From Hemibagrus wyckioides (taxonomy: Eukaryota > Chordata > Actinopteri > Siluriformes > Bagridae): a stretch of 64,000 nt of DNA. Below the pieces are notes generated by a model that did not search any database, was not told where the DNA came from, and saw only the letters and a list, made by a program, of their open reading frames with translations. The DNA lies in contig NC_080710.1 of the NCBI RefSeq assembly GCF_019097595.1, forward strand, positions 29,658,280 through 29,722,279. Reading direction: 5' to 3'. Shown here in pieces: positions 57,890 through 64,000 of this stretch; the first letter of the stretch is position 1, and each line of letters starts with the position of its first letter. Made by a program: the position numbers and the translations under genes.

Positions 57890-58096
57890 ACCATCGGTGT
57901 TAGCTCAAGTGGTTAAGTCTCTGATCAGGGTTCAAGCCCCAGTACCACCATGCTGCCATATTTAGGCCCTTGAGCAAGCCCTCCAATTGTCCAGGGGTAT
58001 TGAATCATTGCTGACTCTGTGCTCTGACCTCAACTTCCAAGGATGGGATAAGCGAAAAAAGATTTTCACTATGTAGTAATGACAAATAAAGAGAGA
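57890..58096 (+). mobile_element. tRNA-derived SINE, family II
   Basis: Head GTTAGCTCAAGTGGTTAAGT, B box GGGTTCAAGCCCC, body GGCCCTTGAGCAAGCCCTCC and tail AAAAGATTTTCACTATGTAG then GACAAATAAAGAGA. A small deletion separates the A and B boxes. Confidence 0.88.
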
Positions 58097-59171
58097 TCAT
58101 TTTCAGCTGACTACAGAATCACCATGGCAGGGATTCAAAAATAGTTCAATGTAAGAATGCTGCAGAACAAGTGCATCTGCTGCGTGAATGCTAGTGAAAT
58201 ACAGTAAGTGGAGCTTTATGAATTGACTCTCAACATGAGGCAAGTTAGAACCTTGTGCACTGCTTGTGCTATTGGCTGGACTTTATGCTGCTTTCCCCAT
58301 ATTAATTTACATAATCTGTGTTATTACAGAGATCAGAGTTTAAGCCGTGAGCAGAAATTGCATTGAAACAGCATGGCTAAATGTTTGGCGAACTATTATA
58401 AATAATGTTATTACTGATATATAATTGAGTCCATCAGTCTTGTTTGTGAGTAAATAGCTGTATTCCTGTAATAGAAAATTCGATGTGTTGCAGTTTCAAA
58501 TATCTCACTGCCGATATTCCAACATTGCAATGGAACTAAAAATAGAAAAGTTCTGGCATCCCACTTTAACTATAGCTAGATTCAAATAAGCAAATTATTT
58601 TGATATTTTTTCCTCCAATTCTACACAAAAGATAAACCACCTCCTCATAACATCATAATAAATCTAATCTAGAGAGCAAAGGGCGAAGCTTGGATGTTAG
58701 CTAGCATTTTTCCGGTTGCAGTATACACGTCACACAAGCTGTGATGTCCTGATTTCATATTAGAACAGAACGCTAGGCTTTGGGTAAAAAGAAAAAAGTC
58801 AGTGTGAAGGCATCCTTATAGAGTAGATCATGATTAATTAATGATTTGTTAAAAGCGTGGATGATCTAATTAGCAAAAGCAAGTTTATACATTTATAGAA
58901 GTTAAGATTTGAACCCTTTCATTCAACTGAAATTGAACAAAACCCAACCACACATTGATTTTTTTTTGCATTTTTTTAATGAAATGAAGTTATATTGGTA
59001 AATAATGTTCAACAATAGAGAAGACACCTTAACAGGAAGTCACACTAGACTAACACTAGAGACTCATTCCATAAATCTTTTACAGCATAAGAAATTTGTT
59101 TGTATGTAAATATGTCCGTAGATGTAAGTTGTTATTATAGAAACATAATAATAAGAATCTATAATAATAAC
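58097..59171. other. plod2 intron 1, no recognisable feature
   Basis: Non-coding AT-rich sequence. Confidence 0.5.
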
Positions 59172-59400
59172 ACTATAGTTAGGCTGTATTTCCCATCAGC
59201 GCTAAACTCTGTAGCTGGTTCACATTAATTCTACATGAATTAATCTTGCTCACGCTACATCATTCAATCTAGTCATTTGAAACGTGTTTATATTACGTTT
59301 AGTATAAACAATGAAATCACTGTACTGTTTTGTTGAAAGACGTCCTATTTTTCTATATCAGATTTTTTTCCTAAATCTGACTAAACACCTATTCGAGCAC
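59172..59400 (+). repeat. Unclassified dispersed repeat, copy 2
   Basis: Same orientation partner of 249-440, about 59 kb away. It shares CTATAGTTA, CTAGTCATT, GAAACGTGTTT and the ATTACGTTTAGTATA word. Confidence 0.6.
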
Positions 59401-60239
59401 ACTGATTTTGATCTGTTATAGAAAAGAAACTCTGCCAACTTGTCATTTTTCAAGGGTTTCTAATCTAAACTGTTCCTATACTGTGGTGAGGGACGTGTCT
59501 GAGGCTTCAGCAGCATGGGTTACTAGCAGTGTACCACAACACAAACAAAGCCCATTGTTCCTGTCTTACTCTGCTTTTTCCTAATAAAAAATAAATTCCT
59601 ATAGCAACACTTGACCCAGTTTCCAGAAGGAAGTGATGTCAATAATTGTCTTCCTTTTCTTTGATTTCTATAATTATGATTATTTTCCATCCTGGGAGAA
59701 GTTAAATAGGGCTGTTTGGTTTGTTGCATCACTTTTTAGGTCTGGAGAGATGGAGATAGGTCTGGCAGATGGAGATGGTGTCACACATTAGTCATCACCA
59801 AGAAGCTGTGATTATTATGGCAGTGATTGAAAGTGCCTAATGTTAACTGATACATGACACGGTTCTGGGGTTATGAGCAGAGATGTGTGTGCTTTTTACC
59901 CACCATCAACTCCAAGGGCCCACAGGAGAATAGAATTCTATTTTAGTCATGGACAGCTGAAATAACGTCTGACCAAGGATCATTTCTGTTGGTTTATTGC
60001 ACACCCGGGCATCAAATTAGGTTTTTAGGGCCAGAACAGAAACACATGGGCTGCCTACCTTGGTGCAGGAGAGTGTATGTGTGCGTGTATGTGTGTGTGT
60101 GTGTGTGTGTGAGTTTCCAGACAAGCAGGTACAGTTTCCTGCTGTCATGTACAAGAAGAACCTTCTTGTGGTTACATTAAAATTTTTCCAATTTGACACT
60201 GTTAGGCTGGTGTGTGTGAGTCAGAGTGTATGTGCATCT
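59401..60239. other. plod2 intron 1, GT-rich tract
   Basis: A (GT)n-rich stretch at about 60,074-60,111 explains the frames seen around it. Nothing else was recognised. Confidence 0.5.
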
Positions 60240-61100
60240 CTTCAAGGGTTCTCTGAACAGTTAAAGGTTCTTCCCTTCCAAATTTGCTAGTGGTTTGAAC
60301 GTTTTGCAATAGGAAAACAATTTCATGGTAGAATTCTTCATAGAACTCTTAAAAGTTCCCTCAGAAACCAAACCCAAAGATCCTTTAAGTCTCCAGGGTC
60401 AGTGGTTCAGAGTTTCCATCATTCCAGAGTCTTAGTTTCTGAAGGGTTCTTTGGGTCATCTAGATTTCTTACGAGGTTCTATTTGAAGCCTTGAAAATGA
60501 AACTGGATGGTCTAATGTAAGGTTCTGCATAGATCTTTTAAAGGTTTCCCTGATAAACACAAGCGAAAGAACTCTTTCGGATACTAGATGAATTTAGGTG
60601 GTGATATTTTATAAAGAAAAAGTCTGTTTTTGGAACCTTATCTGAAAGAAATCCAATCTGTTGTAGGGATCACAGAGTTTTTAAGGTTTCCTGCAAACAA
60701 AAGAACCCTTTAGTGGACTAGATAAATTTGTCATTTTGTGTTATTACCTCAGAAGTTCATGATCCAGAGTGCAATCTTAGTTTCAGTTCCTGTCTAATGC
60801 AAAGTTCTGCTTGTTCACCTTAGGAGAACTCTCTCTCAAGAATAATTAAAAAATAAATGAAAGTTTCCTCAAGGGTTCTTTGGAGTGTTCAGAGTCTAAG
60901 CTACTTGAATGTGTTCTAGTCAGAACCCTTTGCAACAGTTTGTGCCTCACAAGGGTTCTTGGATTGTTCAATATTCTAGTAGATTTATTAGTTATAATGC
61001 AGAGTCTCTAAAGAGTTTGTTTGTGTCAGTGTGCATTTCCTCCCAAGAGGTTTCAGTGGATCTACAAGGGTTGTATGAATAGTTAAGTGGTTTTTTTTCA
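60240..61100 (+). repeat. Decayed repeat array rich in GGGTTCTT/AAGAACC words
   Basis: GGGTTCTT, AAGGTTCT, AAGAACCCTT and related words recur every few dozen bases. Longer blocks repeat too: AGAACTCTTT with ACTAGATGAATTT near 60,570-60,595 and AGAACCCTTT with ACTAGATAAATTT near 60,703-60,729, about 134 bases apart. A GGAACC to CAATCTGTTGTAGGG block at 60,634-60,690 reappears at 62,690-62,745. Confidence 0.55.
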
Positions 61101-61199
61101 CTTTCCAGAAAACACTTATAGCTCTCCGCAAAAGCAAAGCAAGGTACTTCGCTTAAGTGAATCTAAGTTTAAATTGTTACCCTGCTCTGTTCCCCAAGT

Positions 61200-61258
61200 C
61201 CCCTGGGAGTGGCTCTAGGTTCCCTGAGACCCTGTGTAAGATAGATGCTTTAGACTAT
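61200..61258 (+). repeat. Fragment of the (GGAT)n-tailed fish repeat
   Basis: GGAGTGGCTCTAGGTTCCCT followed by GAGACCCTGTGTAAGATAGA is a short piece of the repeat at 6,335-6,475. It is followed 200 bases later by ATGGATGGATG at 61,467, suggesting the SINE at 61,262 inserted into it. Confidence 0.6.
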
Positions 61259-61261
61259 ACA

Positions 61262-61458
61262 TTTATGTTTCTGGCATTTGGCAGACACCCTTATCCAGAG
61301 TGACTTACAATTCATCTCATTTTTATAAAACTGAGCAATTGAGGGTTAAGGGCCTTGCTCAGGGGCCCAGCAGTGGCAGCTTGGTGGACCTGGGATTGTA
61401 ATTTACAACTTTCCAATCAGAAGTCCAACACCCTAACCAATAAACTACCACGTCCCTA
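61262..61458 (-). mobile_element. tRNA-derived SINE, family I, full length, nested
   Basis: Minus strand: head GGGACGTGGTAGTTTATTGG, body GGCCCCTGAGCAAGGCCC and the tail AAGTCACTCTGGATAAGGGT then GTCTGCCAAATGCCAGAAAC. The tail is the clearest match to the L2-like LINE end. It lies inside a (GGAT)n-tailed repeat. Confidence 0.88.
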
Positions 61459-62544
61459 GGTAAAAGATGGATGGATGAATGGATTGATTATTACATTAGG
61501 TGCTTTATGATGTGTTAATATTTAAAAAGGTTGTGTTTTTTAAAGCAGTATCTTCAGTATATTGTAGGTATTTGGCCATTTTATTACAGTAGACTGATAT
61601 TTCTCCAAATGCCATGTTAAAAAATTAATGCTATGATGCACTTTTATGTATGTACTGAGTACACATCATGTAGGTGGTATGAGCTATGGCTGTGGTACAG
61701 ATCCGAGTTGTAATGAGGTCAGTTATGAGGGTAGTAATTTGAAGTGGCAGAACACTGAGCATACTTTTTTCACATGACTGGAATGTGTCCTGGTGCTTTT
61801 TGCCAACAATAAGCATGACCTGCTTTTTCAAGGATGAAGCTTCCTGTTTTCATTTTAATTATTTAGTTATTTAATGAAAGGTCGGTCCCATGGCACAATT
61901 AAGCTCCATATTTATTAAAGTATGAAATAGTTTAGAAATTGACTGGAAAATGACCTCAATAAATGAAAAAAGATGATAAAGATGATCTTAAATAAATTAG
62001 CTTTAAAAAATAGCTTCTTGGATTGCTCTTCCCCTATAATATGGACCTCCTCAGTTTCAGAAACCTTTCATTAAATTCATTAAAAGGTAATTTTAAACTT
62101 GACAGCTTAATCCATATACAGTATAAAATCTCAGTCACTAATCACCGTTACTACAATTTGAAGATGAATCAAGGATCACAATAGTGTATCCCTTTACACG
62201 TAAATTTATACACCTTCAAGATTTTTGTAGGATACAGGCATTTTTTCTTGTATACATGCATACAGGTCCTGCAAATGGTTTATGAACAGATATGTTCACA
62301 TATGGCTTGATAAATGTCAAAATGTTAAATTTTTCTCAAACCCTGTAGAGCCAGAGAACCAGGGCTTGACTCTTTAACAAGTTCTGCTACGGTTCTTTCA
62401 CTCTGAGTTGTTAATGACTATGGGAAACTGTATCTAGGCTTCAAATCAGACCGTGTATAGACAAATCATCCAGATTAAGATAGGATAAGATAGGATAACT
62501 TCTGAAGGAAATTCTTAGCCAGAGACACAAATTTATATATATAA
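61459..62544. other. plod2 intron 1, no recognisable feature
   Basis: Non-coding AT-rich sequence. Confidence 0.5.
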
Positions 62545-62685
62545 CACACTTTTATATCATCATAGGTGACTGAGTAATTGAGAGTTAAGGGCCTTGCTCA
62601 GGGGGCCAGCAGTAGCAGCTTGGTGGACCTGGGATTCAAACTCACAACCTTCCACACAGCAGTGCAACAACTTAACCAGTCTCCT
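62545..62685 (-). mobile_element. SINE family I, tail replaced
   Basis: Minus strand: B box TGAGTTTGAATCCCAGGTCC, body CTGGCCCCCTGAGCAAGGCC. The head is lost at 62,685 where a duplicated block of the 60.6-kb array begins. A LINE-like tail on the + strand (AAGGGCATCTGCCAAATGGC) at 62,834-62,860 may be the end of another copy. Confidence 0.8.
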
Positions 62686-62860
62686 TTTTTTGGAACCTTT
62701 TTCTGAGAGAAAACCAATCTGTTGTAGGGTTCACAGAGCTTATATTCAGAGCTATGGCATAGATGTATTGAGCATGAAATTACTGTGTGGTTTACAGACA
62801 ATTAAGATCGATCAAATTGTAAGTTGATCTAGATAAGGGCATCTGCCAAATGGCAGAAAC

Positions 62861-63882
62861 GTAAATGTAAATATAAAGTAAAAAATTCAGTGCTTGTAAA
62901 CTAATCCCAGAAGAGAAACTGCTCTGACTGGTGATTAACAGCTATACTTGTGAAATTGATTGTGATTTCTTTAGTCAGTTTCATTTTCTGTGCCAATAGT
63001 AATGGATACAAGATGTTACACACAGTTGGACAATTTTCTAAAAACATTCCACTTTTCAGTTGTCACCATGGAGGAAGATTACACCAGACGCTTGCCTCTT
63101 CAGGAAAGTGTCCAAATTGATCCTGATTAGAAAGCTTCTCTGAGAAAAAAAAAAAGCTTTCATTAAGGAATCATTTGGATAATGGAGAGCTCTTTACTTT
63201 GTCCTGGGTGCTAGATTGAACTTTTGAGAACCATTACCCATTCAAAGAACATTTCAATCCAAGTGCAAATCCTGACTAATCTCTCCAATCAACCCTGCTT
63301 TGTGTGTCTTTGTGCAGTTTGCCTTATACCACAGAGAAGTAATTGTCTCCAGCTGTGTTGGTGTTGGAAGAGAAAGTCTGTCAAACTCGGTGACGTCTGC
63401 AATTCAGGGACTAAAACAGTTTATACTACATCGCTGGAGAATTCTCAGGACTTGGAATTCTCAAGAATTCTCAAGATATGTTGATTAATTTTCTAGAACA
63501 GCAGCTCTGACCAGAGTCCGGGTTTCTACAGTACCTTTTTCTATAGTTACAACATGCACATGTGATGGACACAACATATACATAGGATTAAAAAATACAT
63601 GAAATATAGATGAAGCTTTCTGTAAGGGGACGTTTATGAAAGGAGTCTCCGGTGTCGAAACAGTCAGAGGTGTAAGATCTGTGAGGCTGGAAAGTCTTCA
63701 GAACTCAAGCTTTCAAGCTTCTGAGTAAATAACAAGCTGGACATGCAGTTTTTGTTTTCTTAACTATGAAAAAAAGAAAAAGTTAATGTGTGAATGGGTA
63801 AATTTATGGAAACACATGGGGAAACACATAATCATACTACTTCATCATTTAATTCCTCATAATGCCACTAAAGTGAGAGATG

Positions 63883-63884
<2 letters not shown>
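62861..63884. other. plod2 intron 1, no recognisable feature
   Basis: Non-coding. Frames at 63,224-63,488 resemble no family and are not PLOD exon 2. Confidence 0.5.

Positions 63885-63918
<34 letters not shown>
63885..63918 (+). repeat. (GT)n microsatellite
   Basis: About 17 GT units near the right edge. Confidence 0.97.
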
Positions 63919-63919
<1 letters not shown>

Positions 63920-64000
63920 CAGAAGTTTGTATTTCTCCTTTCTGTGGTTACTGGTGTGATCTGGACTAAGGTCATACTTGGGTCAAAACACTTGGTGTTG

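Noticed and set aside
55045..64000. Further plod2 exons downstream of exon 1
   Set aside because: No frame resembling the KLLVITVAT or later PLOD blocks was seen, so they are placed beyond the window.

Overview
The window is a piece of a teleost fish nuclear genome. It is low in gene density, AT-rich between genes, and full of Tc1/mariner elements, tRNA-derived SINEs, L2/CR1-group and Rex-like LINE fragments and long simple repeats. The gene structure (GT-AG introns, vertebrate protein families) rules out a prokaryote or a plant. The abundant SINE with the head GATGTGGTAGCTTAGTGG and the mix of Tc1-like families suggest an otophysan fish, probably a catfish. That lineage call rests on recognition, not on a search.

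Two protein-coding loci can be supported, both on the + strand. (1) A complete phospholipid scramblase gene (PLSCR1/2-like) has six coding exons between 18,718 and 28,161 and encodes 228 residues. Its start codon lies nine bases downstream of a splice acceptor, so a non-coding first exon must lie further upstream. (2) The first coding exon of a lysyl hydroxylase, most likely plod2, is at 54,960-55,044. It carries a signal peptide and has a CpG-containing 5' leader. The rest of that gene lies beyond the right edge. The scramblase-then-PLOD2 order in the same orientation agrees with the PLSCR cluster next to PLOD2 in other vertebrates.

The most notable oddity is at 53,907-54,253. Two well-formed PLOD2-type exons from the middle of the protein sit about 700 bases UPSTREAM of plod2 exon 1. 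They have clean splice sites and an open frame, but no companion exons were recognised on either side. They are an ectopic partial duplication, the remnant of a tandem PLOD copy, or a misassembly.

Layout: 1-18.7 kb is upstream sequence made of repeats (SINE pair, Tc1 derivatives, LINE copies) with a few unique stretches. 18.7-28.3 kb is the scramblase gene, whose introns carry SINEs and MITE-like elements. A CpG-rich direct repeat brackets its last exon. 28.3-53.9 kb is intergenic, with Tc1 elements, microsatellites up to about 140 bp, a LINE containing a 1-kb minisatellite with higher-order structure, and several local tandem duplications. 53.9-55.05 kb holds the PLOD exons. 55.05-64 kb is inferred to be plod2 intron 1, with SINEs and a decayed repeat array. 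The two genes are not a pathway together: one moves lipids across membranes, the other modifies procollagen in the ER. No convincing new biological system was found.
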